DNA of 64,000 nt from Mesorhabditis belari (taxonomy: Eukaryota > Nematoda > Chromadorea > Rhabditida > Rhabditidae): positions 857,501 to 921,500 of the forward strand of contig CAUEEP010000737.1 in assembly GCA_958450365.1 (NCBI GenBank), read 5' to 3'. Numbering within the stretch: position 1 is the first letter of the stretch; each line of letters starts with the position of its first letter. This document shows positions 1 to 11,095 of this stretch, piece by piece. The notes under the pieces are model-generated. The model was not told where the DNA came from, did no database searches, and saw only the letters and a list, made by a program, of their open reading frames with translations. The translations under genes and the position numbers were made by a program.

Positions 1-223
1 TCAAAAGGAGAAAAGAAAAGACGGGGAAGAAAATGGATTCAATAGTGTTCTTCTTTGGAACTCTTTGGAACTCTTTCCCGCATTACACCCCGTACTCCTT
101 TTCCCTCCAAATTTTCTTCCCTTTTTGCACGCTTTTAACCCTTTAAATATTTTTTCTGAAAAACAACCGGAAACTAGATTTTTTTCTTTACTTTTTCGCT
201 TTACACTAATAGTTAGTATACTT

Positions 224-530
224 GTACTTTGTGCTTTGAAGCATGCTTGTACTTGTTGGTACACTTGTACTTGTTGGTACACTTGTACTTGTTGGTACAC
301 TTGTACTTGTTGGTATACTTGTACTTGTTAGTATACTTGTACTTGTTAGTATACTTGTACTTGTTAGTATACTTGTACTTGTTAGTATACTTGTACTTGT
401 TGGTATACTTGTACTTGTTGGTATACTTGTACTTGTTGGTATACTTGTACTTGTTAGTATACTTGTACTTGTTAGTATACTTGTACTTGTTAGTATACTT
501 GTACTTGTTAGTATACTTGTACTTTGTGCT
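224..530. repeat. 18-bp minisatellite bounded by GTACTTTGTGCT arms
   Basis: About 15 tandem copies of an 18-bp unit (ACTTGTTGGTATACTTGT and variants with GTACAC or TTAGTA) run from about 242 to 518. Both ends of the array abut the 12-mer GTACTTTGTGCT (224-235 and 519-530), the arm of a dispersed element family found elsewhere in the window. The array therefore looks like an expansion within or between element arms. Open frames across it are repeat artefacts. Confidence 0.9.
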
Positions 531-672
531 TTAAAACAAATCCCTTCTAGTGTACTGAACTCTGGTTTACTGCTGTACTTTTTACTTTAGAAATACACCC
601 TTTCTGGCGCACCATTTAATTCATTTATCAGCTTAATGTTAAAAGAAAGAGAAGAATTTAATGAGTCTAAAT

Positions 673-782
673 GTACTTTGTGCTTTTGAAAAGAACTCTT
701 TCTAGTACAATCAATTCTTTACTATCAAAAGAAATAAAGAAATCAATGTGCTAGCAAGGGTGTTTTGAGGAGCACAAAGTAC
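673..782. mobile_element. GTACTTTGTGCT-family inverted-repeat element, intact copy
   Basis: A 110-bp unit begins GTACTTTGTGCT and ends with its reverse complement AGCACAAAGTAC. Just inside, a second inverted pair is visible: CTTTCTAGTACA near the left end and TGTGCTAGCAAGGG near the right. It has no coding capacity, which fits a short non-autonomous inverted-repeat element. Related copies lie at 13829, 20527, 33303, 39049, 58182 and 61548. Confidence 0.75.
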
Positions 783-953
783 ACTTGGCAGTAGCCTCAA
801 TATTGTATTAAGAACATGAAGTGTTTGAACTCTTTGAAGTGTACTTTCCTCTGTAAACACACATTTTCTAGTCTACTCATACTTTCTAGTCTACTCATAC
901 TTTCTAGTCTACTCTAGCTAATACTATTGCTAAGCTATTAGCTAATACTAATA

Positions 954-1520
954 CAGGGTGCGGCAAAAGTTCTGACACTTTTTCTGTAAGCAGTCATTTT
1001 TTTGGCTTCAAAAAGCCGTGAATTTCAAAAAACTAACGCCGGATTCTAAAAATTTAGGTAGTTTCACCCCAATATAGCCATTTTCATAAAAAGATTTCAA
1101 CTCTCAATAACTTTTTGACGAGAATTTTTCATATCCCGGTCTGGTCGCTGAAGATTTTTGCGAAAGTTGACTTAAACTTTGCAGAATGAAATTTTTTCCA
1201 AAAACTGCTGTTACCATTTGATAGAACTGAGTTTTTTTCTTGAAACAAGCCACAAAAAAAACTTTATATCTCAAAAACGAAAGATTTTCAAGCGATTCTA
1301 CGAAGGGCACCCAAATCTCAACAGCAAAAAAAACTGCTGTAACGACCTTTAAACATCCTCATCGAAAGGTTGTTTAGATGGCAATTTTTGTGTAAAAAAG
1401 TATATTAGGGGGTAAAAATATCTGAATTTTTATAATCCGGTGTTAGTTTTTCAAAAATCGCGCTTTTTCCAAGTCAAACTGCCCGTTTACAAAAAGTGTC
1501 GGAACTTTTGCCGCACCCTG
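954..1520. mobile_element. 567-bp TIR element, TA target site (CAGGGTGCGGCAAAAG ends)
   Basis: The left end CAGGGTGCGGCAAAAGTTC is mirrored at the right end by GAACTTTTGCCGCACCCTG, and the element is flanked by TA on both sides (952-953 and 1521-1522). The terminal inverted repeats run about 36 bp with few mismatches. No transposase remains, so this is a non-autonomous Tc1/mariner-like derivative. A matching empty site lies at about 2501. Confidence 0.85.
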
Positions 1521-1560
1521 TAGTAAGCCTAGAAATACTACAAATACCCAATCGTTTTCC

Positions 1561-2190
1561 ATTTTCTTTCCTCTGTAAACACAAAGTTTCTAGTCGACTC
1601 ATTTCAAGAGAAAAGAGACTTGAAGAGCTAGAAGGGGTACATTCTAAGCAGTACATCAGAAAGTACATCAGAAAAGCATAATTTAAGCAATTTTACAAGT
1701 ATTTCTATAGAAATTTTCAATTTTTATAATAAGATTTCTTAATGAAATCAAAAAAAAAACGAAAAAACGAAAAAACAAAAAAAACCAAAAAAAACGATTT
1801 CAATTTCATTTCATTGTTCTTCAATTTTTGATCTAAAGAAGAAAGAAATTGAACTTTTTTTTTGTTCTTTTGTATTAGAATTGAGAAAAGAAAGAGTTTT
1901 TCTCAAATTTCTCTTTAAAACCATTACATGTTCGGCCTCAAAAAGTGCTAAAAGCTTTTTGAAGGTCGTCTTGTTGGATGGAGGTGGGGATTGGCCTTAA
2001 TTTTTGCGTTTTTTTCTAATACTTTATATATTTTTTTACAAATCTTTATGTTAGATATTGGTATAAAATTAAAAATAGTTATAAAAATAGTTATAAAAAT
2101 AGAAATCTCAGGTTAATTAGCTTAAATCTTTACTTCTTTAGATCTACTTGAGTTTAAGATATTGTTTACCTTTCACAATTACTTTTTTGA
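1561..2190. other. Gene-free AT-rich stretch
   Basis: A-rich and T-rich tracts (for example around 1750-1790) and no supported gene. The start resembles 846-905 (CTTTCCTCTGTAAACAC followed by TTTCTAGTC), so part of it is an older local duplication. Confidence 0.6.
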
Positions 2191-2215
2191 CTTTCTTTCT
2201 TTGCTTACTTGCTTA

Positions 2216-2246
<31 letters not shown>

Positions 2247-2396
2247 TACTTCCCTTCTTTGCTTACTTTCTTTCTTTCTTTACTTTCTTTCCTTACTTCC
2301 CTTCTTCGCTTACTTTTTTCTTTCTTTACTTTCTTTCCTTACTTCCCTTCTTCGCTTCCTTTTTTCTTTCTTTACTTTCTTTACTTCCTTTCTTTA
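2191..2396. repeat. CTTT/ACTT-rich microsatellite
   Basis: A pyrimidine-rich tract of CTTT units interspersed with ACTTCCCTTCTT blocks, on the plus strand. The open frames in it (Phe/Leu/Ser strings) come from composition and were rejected as genes. Confidence 0.9.
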
Positions 2397-2481
2397 CTAG
2401 TTTTGGGAAGATATGCGACCTTGAAAAGCTAATACTATTGTTAAGCTATTGCTAATACTATTGCTAAGCTATTATTTAATA

Positions 2482-2546
2482 CTATTGCTAAGCTATTATC
2501 TAGTAAGCCTAGAAATACTACAAATACCCAATCGTTTTCCATTTTC
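2482..2546. other. Empty-site paralogue of the 954-1520 insertion
   Basis: The 46 bases from 2501 (TAGTAAGCCTAGAAATACTA onward) equal 1521-1566 immediately right of the TIR element. The upstream GCTAATACTATTGCTAAGCT series resembles 914-953 left of it. A single TA (2501-2502) sits where the filled locus has the element between two TAs. This is the pre-insertion sequence, kept by duplication. Confidence 0.75.
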
Positions 2547-2905
2547 CCTTCATAACAGGAGCGATTAACTCTTCAACACTCGAATGTAGCAATATTGGTG
2601 AAAGGGAAAAGGAAAGGGAAAGGGAAAAAGGGTTCAATTGGTGTCATACCAAGAAGAAAGAGTATAGAACGGATCCTCAGAGAGTTGATGGGTCGACTCA
2701 TCCCCCCTTAGCCTTTTCCTTTACCCTCTGCAACCCATCACAACGACCAAACGACCCCAATTTTAGTGCGGGACCTCCCCGGGCACAATTAGTCCGATTG
2801 GTGGTGTTTTGGGATGGGAAACGGACGAGAGAACGGCTCAAATTTCCCCATTTTCTGGAGACAAATCAATTTCTGATGTTCGTTGAATTTCTTCAACTCT
2901 GACTC

Positions 2906-2933
2906 CACCAAGCATCTGGTTAGATGCTTGGTG
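2906..2933. other. Perfect 11-bp hairpin
   Basis: CACCAAGCATC (2906-2916), loop TGGTTA, then GATGCTTGGTG (2923-2933) form a perfect 11-bp stem with a 6-nt loop. There is no following T-run and no adjacent gene. It could be an RNA structure or a chance palindrome. Confidence 0.5.
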
Positions 2934-4512
2934 TTGATTTGAAATGAAGAGATGAGATTTTGGATCTCAATCTAAATCTAAATCTAAATCCCTAGGGTTT
3001 TCAGGGTGCAGTCTAGGGTACCCTAAAAGAAGGGACACAATGGGGTACGCCTCCCGTCAGTCAGTCACAAATCTCATCTCTTTCTTCTTTGTGATTCGAT
3101 TTCTATCGACACTTCTCTTCTTTGACTTTTCCTTCACTGATTCCTAGTATTATATTGATCTGAGCTACGAGGCTCGTAACTTATAGATTTAGATTGAGAT
3201 CCAAGATCTCATCTCCTCATCTTGTTTCCTAGTATCATATTTATATAAGTTACGACTTTTAAACATTTATTTATCATTAGATTTAGATTTAGATTTCATT
3301 GATATTGAAAAACTGATTGTTTCCATTTGTTAGCTTTTCTAAAGTTGATTTTCCTTTTTTTACAAACACACATTTTCTATTGTACTAGTAAGAGGCGTTC
3401 AGTGCGCTAGAGAGTGTGTGTTTCTGTGTAAAAGTGTAAAATTAAAGCCCAAAGTACGCGTGTTAACAATAGACAGTACAATTGCTAGGCATAATCCGTG
3501 ATGTAATGATAAATTGAATAAAATACTGTACCCTAACCGTAGTTAGCCGCTGTAGTTAGCCTGGTAGTTAGCCTGGTAGTTAACCACTGTAGTTAGCCTG
3601 GTAGTTAACCACAGTAGTTAGCCACAGTAGTTAGACTAACAACTACCGCACTTCTTATATATTTTCTTATAAGAAAACCCATCTTTATAACTATAAACAC
3701 ATCTTTTTGTTCACACATAAATAGACCTTAAGCGTTGAGAGCGCTGAGAGGCACGGCTGTCCACAATTTTCTTTACAAAAACGCGTCATTTTTTGGTCAC
3801 TCACCCGCTGAAATCTCTTTTTAAAAGGCTTTTTCAAAAGAGATTTCTCTCTTTTCTTTACCCCCGAACAGCAGACGAGCGTAATCGTGAATTTATGACC
3901 TTACTTTTGCTTCTTTTGCAATTCGGTCTCCTTTTTGCCTCAAGCAACATTTCCTCTCCACCGAAAGTTTATGTTCATTTTGATTTGCTGATTTGCCTGT
4001 TAAAAGATGATTTGATAGATCAACTTTTTAAATTCAACTCAATTCAGCTTCAGCTTTATCTAGAGTTGTTCTAAAGACAGCTTCCAAGTCAAGGCCAGAG
4101 CAGAGTCAGGTCCTGATCTGGAGCTGAACTCTGGCTTGGTTTGCTCTAGTTTGACTTGAATTGGCTTGGCTTAGCTTCAAATCTGATCTGGTTTTACTAC
4201 AGGACTGACTTTACTTTACTGCAAAATCCTAAGCCCATCAGAAATCGGGGCTGGACATGGTTTCTCACCAAAATCGAGATCTTGGTCTAGGCAAAAGCTG
4301 GATCTGGCTTTAATCTGGTCTAGTTTTACTTGGGTTACCGGCTTGAACACTTCTGTTTAATTCTGAAACACTTCTGTTTAATGTTTGTTTAATGTTTAAT
4401 CATTTTTCTTTGAATTTTTGTATCAATTTTCCATTTTCTTTTCCATTTTTTCTTTATTTGTTGATAAAACTTGAGATTCTTTAGCTTCAACTTGTAAATA
4501 CTTTTTGAAATT

Positions 4513-4745
4513 CGATGTTTAGTACTAGATTAATCCATTTCGATCTTTAGTACTAGATCAATCCATTTCAATCTTTACTACTAGATCAATCCATTTTCAT
4601 CTCTAGTACTAGATCAATCCATTTCGATCTTTAGTACTAGATCAATCCATTTTCATCTCTAGTACTAGATCAATCCATTTCGATCTTTACTACTAGATCA
4701 TTCCATTTCGATCTTTACTACTAGATCAATCAATTTTCATCTTAT
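4513..4745. repeat. About 28-bp minisatellite (GATCTTTAGTACTAGATCAA)
   Basis: Eight or so imperfect tandem copies of a roughly 28-bp unit containing AGTACTAGATCAATCCATTT, with C/A and TAGTA/TACTA variants. Confidence 0.85.
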
Positions 4746-4898
4746 CTAAAAGCTTTCAAATCTTTCCTCAACTTTTCCTTTTCTCATTTCAATCTTTACT
4801 CATCCTCTATATTCATAAATTTTATGAGAAAGAAAACTCAATTATTTTTTCCTAAATCCTTACTTTAACCAACTCATTGGTCACTCACTCTCATTCAG

Positions 4899-5060
4899 TC
4901 ACTTTTTCTCATTCGGTTCCCCAGCAATGGTGTGCTTACAATTCTTGCATAAAGTAGACGAAACAGGGCTTTGATTTAAACTTTTGATACAATTCATGCA
5001 AATATGACCATCAAATTCCTCTATAGGTGTCGGTAAGCTATCCGGTTTTGTTGGAGGCAT
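4899..5060 (-). CDS. Small possible zinc-binding protein (53 aa)
   Basis: On the minus strand an uninterrupted frame starts at ATG 5060 and stops at 4899. The product begins MPPTKPDSLPTPIEEFDG and carries two CxxC pairs (CMNC at about residues 23-26 and CKNC at 40-43) separated by 13 residues, a spacing compatible with a small zinc ribbon. A TTTTGCCCTAG acceptor-like site ends at 5077, 16 nt before the ATG, as expected for a trans-spliced 5' end. No homologue is recognised. It may be a real small gene, one exon of a longer gene or a pseudogene. The cysteine pattern and upstream acceptor are visible; function is unknown. Confidence 0.35.
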   Translation of the reverse strand: MPPTKPDSLPTPIEEFDGHICMNCIKSLNQSPVSSTLCKNCKHTIAGEPNEKK

Positions 5061-5309
5061 ATTTACTTTGGTATATCTAGGGCAAAAGAGATCGGTATGT
5101 CGATTGATCGCCTGTAATAATTATGAGAATGCCGCCAAAAATGGCACAGAGCCGATCGGGGGGATAGTACTTGACCTGTAAGTGACCCCCGCTAGCAGTG
5201 ATCATTCCAAAGAGAACTTACTCGCTACTCAATTTCTCTTCACAAACTTTTTTTGGTTAAACTTGTTTTCTTCTCATACCTATCTATATATCTACTATAT
5301 ATAAAGAAG

Positions 5310-5482
5310 AGATGTTTGTCCATCTGTTTGTCTGTCCGTCTGTCTGTTTGTCCGTCTGTCTGTTTGTCCGTCTATCCGTCTGTCTGTCTATCCGTCTGTC
5401 CGTCTATCCGTCTATCCGTCTGTCCGTCTATCCGTCTGTCTGTCCGTCTGTCCGTCTGTCCGTATGTCCGTCCGTCTGTCTG
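5310..5482. repeat. GTCT/GTCC tetranucleotide array
   Basis: A tract of CTGTCTGT, CCGTCTAT and related tetranucleotides. Open frames on both strands across it are repeat artefacts. 5483-5970 to its right holds nothing recognisable. Confidence 0.9.
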
Positions 5483-5975
5483 TGCGCAGCCATTGGCAAA
5501 AAGGGTGTGGGGTTTAGATTGCGCTGAAAGCGTTGACCTTCGCAGTGGAAAACGCGTTAGTGAGCGTTTTTCCCTAATCAAATATTGATTTAAACACTCT
5601 ATTCTTTCAAATTATATAATAGAACTTGATTTGACTAGAAAAAACCCAAGAAAATCATGAGATAAAACACGAAAGTCAGATCGTACTGTTATCACTTTTT
5701 GGGCATTATTTGGAAATCAATTTTTGCCTCAATTTAGCTGTATTTCTTTACAGTTGTATTCCTCTAAGTTGTAAACTTAAAAGCAACTTTGAAATCACAA
5801 TTCACCAGTGTGTTTGGATAGATGTGACTAGTCCTTTTCCCTTTTTTCCAAAATCCAGTCTCTCATGAAATCCCTCATTCTTTGAGAGTTTTGACCACCA
5901 GCATTTTTCTCAAAAAAAAAACTTACCTTTACTTACAAGATTTCTCGTTTTATCTTCTTTTCTACAAATATAGTA

Positions 5976-6045
5976 GCCGTCGTAGCCGATCGGATAGGAG
6001 TCTTGTCTCCTAGTCGATGGGTCAAAGGTTCGATCCCGGTGGCTA
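5976..6045 (+). repeat. tRNA-derived SINE-like element
   Basis: An A-box-like TAGCCGATCGG and a B-box GGTTCGATCCC lie at tRNA spacing, and GCCGTCG pairs with CGGTGGC (two wobbles) as an acceptor stem. The anticodon arm AGGAG/CTCCT leaves a 6-nt loop, so it is not a canonical tRNA. The minus-strand copy at 27781-27850 is clearly related, which indicates a dispersed family. Confidence 0.6.
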
Positions 6046-6281
6046 GAAAGATTCGTTCTTTTTCCCATTATTATGGGTTATTTTTTTTTGATCTAGAGCG
6101 GCTACAATTGTTACTCAAACTGTCCTGTACTGGCCCAGTACTTGGCCCAATCAGAGCAGAGCCTGATTTCCAGGCTTATTCTAGACTTTCAGGCTATTCC
6201 TAGACTTTCAGGCTATTCCTAGGTTTCTAGGCTATTCCTAGGCTTCCAGGTTATCCTTAGGTTTCTAGGCTATCCTTCCTA

Positions 6282-6345
6282 GGGTTCAATCCCGGCGGCT
6301 AGAAAGATTCGTTCATTTTCTCATTATTATGGATTTTTTCTTAAG
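6282..6345 (+). repeat. Truncated second SINE-like copy
   Basis: Starting near GGTTCAATCCCGGCGGCTAG, this repeats the 3' part of the 5976 element and its tail (AGAAAGATTCGTTC then CATTATTATGG). The 5' half is missing. Between the two copies lies a short array of GGCTATTCCTAG-like units (6170-6275). Confidence 0.6.
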
Positions 6346-7440
6346 AAAATTTGGGTAATAGGGGTAATTAGGGCTAAAAATTTCCTCCATTATGTTGTAA
6401 TTTCATTATTCTTGTCAAATAAATATACTTTTTAAGTATAGCAATATAGCTATAGCTATATCAATAGCAATATTACATTCTTTTAAGCATTCAAATTGTG
6501 TCGAGATTTGAAATATAGATATCGAAAGATCTATCTAAATTATCTAAAGTCCTTTAAGAAAAATTTTGACAGCTGTATCCCATTGACAAAAAAAGAATGA
6601 AAGGAAACCGAGGTTCACTCAAGAGTTCACTCAAAAAGGAAGTAAATCGCAATAAATTAAAGAAAGAACAATGAGTTTTTGGAAGCCGCAAAGAATAGTT
6701 GAATAGCTTTTAGAGGGGAGTACTTAACCCAATCTATTCATCCCAACAACAATGCCAAATTTGAGCCGATCTCAAATTTGGCTAGTTCACCAAGCATTCT
6801 AGCATAAAAATTAAGTATTTCTATGCTGTTTACCTATTGGAAATGCTCTTTGTGCTCAAAATATTGTCAACGCACCTTTTCTAGCGCACTGAGTCCATCA
6901 TTTTCTCATTGTTGTAAGAAAAGCTCAAAATCCAGTACATCAGAAAGTAGTGTGCTTCCACTTTTTGCGTACATCAAAATTGCTTACATCAAAATGATTC
7001 AAAGCCGAAACAAAAGAATCTTTTGCTCATTATCGATCGCTTTTTATTTGCTTTTGCCGTTTTGTCCATTTGGCCAGCTGTTAATGCAAATTTTCAAAGC
7101 TTTGTCTTTACCGAAACCTGAACAAAATCCGATTTTTGCCAAAAATTTGTTATTTTTTTGCTTTTTTTTGCTTTAAAACGATGACTAGCTGTGTTTTTCT
7201 CTAAAAAAAACAATCTATTTTCGAATTTTTTCTCCCAGTTGACTAATCAATCGTTAAAATGAGAGAAATGGAGATTTTAGAAAGAAAAAAAAAAATGACT
7301 TTCATTTGTTTTTGTTTGAAATTGGTTGAAATCGTTTGAAATTGGTTGAAATTTTTTCGTTTTTAAATCAAAATTCGCTTTTTTGAGTGTCATTTGATTC
7401 ATCTCATTGTTTTTATTTTTCAGTTCTTTCAGAAAACTTT
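6346..7440. other. Gene-free stretch with a degenerate repeat copy
   Basis: AT-rich sequence. 6836-6956 resembles a decayed copy of the GTACTTTGTGCT family (CTTTGTGCTCAAA, CACCTTTTCTAGCGCACTGA, CATCAGAAAGTAGTGTG). The open frame over 6823-7176 lies across this repeat and is not supported as a gene. Confidence 0.5.
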
Positions 7441-7447
7441 TATCAAA

Positions 7448-7594
7448 TCTCTTAGACACCGCCGCTTGGTCACGGATTTAATAGAATGTTTCAAAATTGT
7501 AAAGGGCAGGCAACCTATCCCTCTTTTTCGAGATTTATTCAAAGTTAATCCCACGGTTAGTTCAAGGAGAGGTTCTTTCGTTCGAAATTCTTAG
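7448..7594 (+). mobile_element. LINE (non-LTR retrotransposon) ORF2 C-terminal fossil
   Basis: The frame reads SLRHRRLVTDLIECFKIVKG followed by about 25 residues ending near SSRRGSFVRNS. This matches the pattern downstream of the reverse transcriptase core in CR1/RTE-like elements (RRLRxDLIxxYKIL..., then an R-rich segment with G-x-S-F). No upstream reverse transcriptase domain is present, so it is a fragment. Confidence 0.5.
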
Positions 7595-8690
7595 TTTTAG
7601 AAATTCCAGTCACCTCCAATAAGTTTGTGTATAACTCTTTTCCAATAAGAACTCCCAGAATTTGGATTTGAATGCCAGAACTCCCCAGAGTCGATTCCAA
7701 ATTCTGAGAGAGTCCAATAGTCTCGAAACGTTTAAATTATCTGTAGACGATGTTGATCTTGAAGCTCTAGTGGATCCTTGACGTTATCTATGCTACCCAT
7801 ATATTATATTACATATTATATCGTGTTGCTTGACGATCACTATGCCAAAAACTTCGAAATCATTCTTTTTTGCTTTATATTCCAGCTGTATTCTTGTACA
7901 AAATTTTTGTACAAATTCGACACCTTGTTAAGTCATTTTATTCGTTAAACAATCAGCTAAAACGAAAGAAAAATGCGATCCGATTCGATCGATTTGACCC
8001 TTGATTTCTGAAGATTTCGTCAATCCAATCAAGCTTTATTTTATATCATTCACAAGCTCAAAAGGTTCTCTTTAAGACCCTATAAGAAGTAAAAATAATT
8101 CAATATCTAAATAAAGTTCTGGAGCGTGAAAGTATGCCTTTTAAAATGGTAAAACGGAAAATCTCATTTTCAGATGAAAGGAAACTTTCAGGAGATTTCA
8201 GATCAAAGAAAACATCGATAAATCGGTAGTTTTTTTTGAAGAGCTCTTTTTTCGATCAGCTAGGTCAAAAATCAACAGATAAGGCATTAAAAAAAAGGAT
8301 TTGATCAATCAAATATTTGAATAGATCAATCAAATCTCTCTTTCCACTCAGATCAACAGATCGGCTTTCTTTTTCAATCGATCACTCACTCAACGCATCC
8401 CCAGGTCATTTATAGGTGTTATTTTTTCATTTCTACGTAGGCAAAGTAGTTTCTTTTCTTTTCTTTTCGACTTTAGTACTTTTAACTGTTTCTTTAATAT
8501 CAAAAATTAGTTGTATTAGTGCCAAATTTAACTCCAGTATGACATTAGTTCATCAGGGCAGGCTTACATAATCTTTTATGCAAAGTTAAACAATAGATTT
8601 CTTCTGACTCTATTCTGAATCAACCTTTTATTGTAATATTATTCAAATTAGACAAAAAACAAAAGTTTTTAGGCCTTTTTGTATGCAAAA
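7595..8690. other. Gene-free AT-rich stretch
   Basis: I see no gene, repeat array or RNA gene in this interval. Confidence 0.5.
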
Positions 8691-8758
8691 GGAATCGAAC
8701 TCGAGTAGAAAAATGGGGCACTAGTTTTGTATGCAACCATTTGATCCACTACACCATT
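8691..8758 (-). repeat. tRNA-like relic
   Basis: On the minus strand, TGGTGTAGTGG resembles an A box and AGTTCGATTCC a B box. The acceptor stem does not close, so it is read as a tRNA-derived repeat rather than a working tRNA. Confidence 0.4.
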
Positions 8759-8802
8759 AATTCATGTTTGCGGTCCGTGAGAGAACCGTTATAAAGGCAT
8801 CC

Positions 8803-8849
8803 CATCAGCTCCTTGATTTAGCTTCAAAAGCAAAATCATGGAGCTGATG
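8803..8849. other. Imperfect long hairpin (miRNA-precursor-like)
   Basis: CATCAGCTCC (8803-8812) pairs with GGAGCTGATG (8840-8849). After a 2-nt mismatch GATTT pairs with AAATC, then GCT pairs with AGC around an apical loop. The roughly 47-nt arm-loop-arm is the only clear short hairpin in this gene-free region. It is short for a nematode pre-miRNA, so it is reported as structure only. Confidence 0.4.
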
Positions 8850-10119
8850 ATCTCAAAAAGACCTATTCACCAAAATAGGCGATCTGAGCGATGAGATGAG
8901 GTTTTGCAATCGTTTTTCTTTCCTTTTTCACCCCCAGGCCTCATCTTTCCCTTGAGTGACTCATTTGGCGCCTTTGCCCTTCCCCTTCTCCTTCTCCTCC
9001 CCTTTCCTTTCTCCTCCCCTTTCCCCATTTCCTTTTCTTCTCTGATCTCTCTCAAATCATTCCAATCTTTCCTCATTCGTCAACTCTCCATATTCATTTG
9101 ATTCACTTATATTATCTCATTGTTTTTATTTTTCAGTTCTTTCAGAAAAGAAAACTTTTATCAAATCCTTTCTATTAAATCCTTTCTATTAAATCCTTTA
9201 TCAAATCTTTACTAGTCTGGTCAATTTAAAAAAATTATGCTAAGAAAACCAAGCTCTAAACCATTTAACTAAAAAGGGAACTTAGTCTGGATAAAATCTG
9301 GATAAAACTAAGTTCTAAAGATCTAGATAAATCCATTATTAGCTCAAATTTCCTTTCAAATGCTTACAAATTCGTAGGATTTGATGATCAGGGAAAATCG
9401 TTAAGTTAAACGGATAAGTTTTGAGAGGAAAAGGGGAAAAGAAAAGAGGGGGATTCTCGTTTTTTTTTTCAAGTTTTCCTTGTCACATAGAGAAGAAAGA
9501 GAAGAGGAACGGAAACGTGTAATTTATTCAAGACGAGAAAGGGGACTGGCTAGGGTTGGACCTCCTCGAGGCCATTTTTGCCCATTTCCCTTTCTCCTTA
9601 AAAAAAAAAGTTCTTTTTTTCTCTTTTCAGCTATCCCATAGAGATACACGACTTGTTTTTTCCTTTCATTTTAGTTCAAGTAAAAGACTTTTGAGATTTT
9701 TTGATTTAGTTTTACACTAATTGTAAAGAAATGGATATGAATTAACTAAAAATGGATATCAATTAACTGTTTTTCGTAGCCCAGGTTTGAATTTTGTTTT
9801 TGTTTGTTTTTGAACTTACGTTCGCAAAATCAAGATCAAGATTGGCTATTAGTTTGCATTTTTGGATTTCATTTTACACCATTTATTTGTATATTACCGT
9901 ATCCACATTGAATATTTTATTTATAAGCCATTTTCTTATTTGTAGATCTAGTGTGAATAGTTGTTTTGTTGACTTAAATAGCTGTTGTATAATCAAAAAA
10001 AAAATCAGTCATCTTAAACGTTGATCAGATAACTTTTGTAAATCTTCCTATATTCTTTTACAAATCGAATCTTTTGATCTCTACTTTCCCATCTCGCTTT
10101 CGTTTACTGTTGCTAGAAG

Positions 10120-10235
10120 TATATTTTAGTACTTGTTTACGCTTGCTACAAGTATATTTTAATACTAGTCTACGCCTGCTACAAGTACATTTTAATACTA
10201 GTCTACGCTTGCTACAAGTACATTTTAACACTTGT
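10120..10235. repeat. About 32-bp minisatellite (CTGCTACAAGTACATTTTAA)
   Basis: Four imperfect tandem copies of a unit containing GCTACAAGTA(C/T)ATTTTAA(T/C)AC followed by TAGTCTACG. Open frames on both strands are artefacts of the repeat. Confidence 0.85.
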
Positions 10236-11095
10236 CTACTTACCATGAAAGTTCATAGAGCTAATATGAGTTCATAGAGCTAATAATCTGTTGGCTTGTT
10301 GGCTTAATCTGTTGGCATAGGAATACTGGCCTATATATAGCTTTCGTACCTTCACCACTCTGGCAATCGATTTAAACAAAAGCTCTGTTTTGTTTTATTA
10401 TTTAAAAGCTTCTTTCACAAGTTAAACATCAATAAAGCATGATCTAGATCTTGAGATCATATCTAAATTCACTTCATTCTCATTCTAAAGCCCATTCTTT
10501 TCTCATTCTAAAGCCTAAACTTTCTTTTGCCTATTTTTGAAAACAATTCCACTATTCCACTAAAGATAATTGTTCAAAAATGAGGCCAAAGACAGCACTA
10601 AAGATGGGCAAAATGAAACTGAGAAAAAGAAGATGGGAAGAATCTCGTGGAATCTTTATGTCTTTATGGAGGGGATGGATGACTAGATTGGGGGAAAAGG
10701 GAGCAGAAAAGGGGCATTTTTGGGGGTGGGATTTGCATCGCCCCGCCGATGGCATTCGGCACCATTGATCCACCATTTTCTCACCAACTCTTTTTCTCTA
10801 TTTCTTTTTCTGCATTTCTTTTCTATTTCCCTCTCCTTTTCTCTTTCTTTACTCATCCGTCGTTCCACCTATGAACTTTCCCTACGTTGTTTTTCTTAGC
10901 TCAGGTTTGAATTTTGTTTTTGTACTTACGTTCGCAAAATCAAGACCAAGATTGGGTATTAGTTTGCATTTTCGATCAAAACTGGATATTAGTTTGCATT
11001 TTTCGGTTTCATTTTATACCATTTTAAGGATTTTGTACCTTTCTAAGGCTTTTGAATCTAATCTTTTGAATTCTCAATTAATTTTTACTAAAAGA

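Larger units (their letters stand above)
2547..4890. other. Intergenic region with minor repeats, no gene supported
   Basis: 2660-2850 is unusually GC-rich for this window but has no convincing frame. 3540-3640 holds short GTTAGCC repeats. An AT-rich, low-complexity background fills the rest. The open frame at 3793-4074 has no recognisable motif and no splice-site support. Confidence 0.5.

Noticed and set aside
229..590. Leu/Val/Tyr-repeat open frames
   Set aside because: Same cause: an 18-bp array. No composition or context of a gene.
2148..2455. Hydrophobic Phe/Leu/Ser frames resembling membrane proteins
   Set aside because: Direct translation of a CTTT microsatellite.
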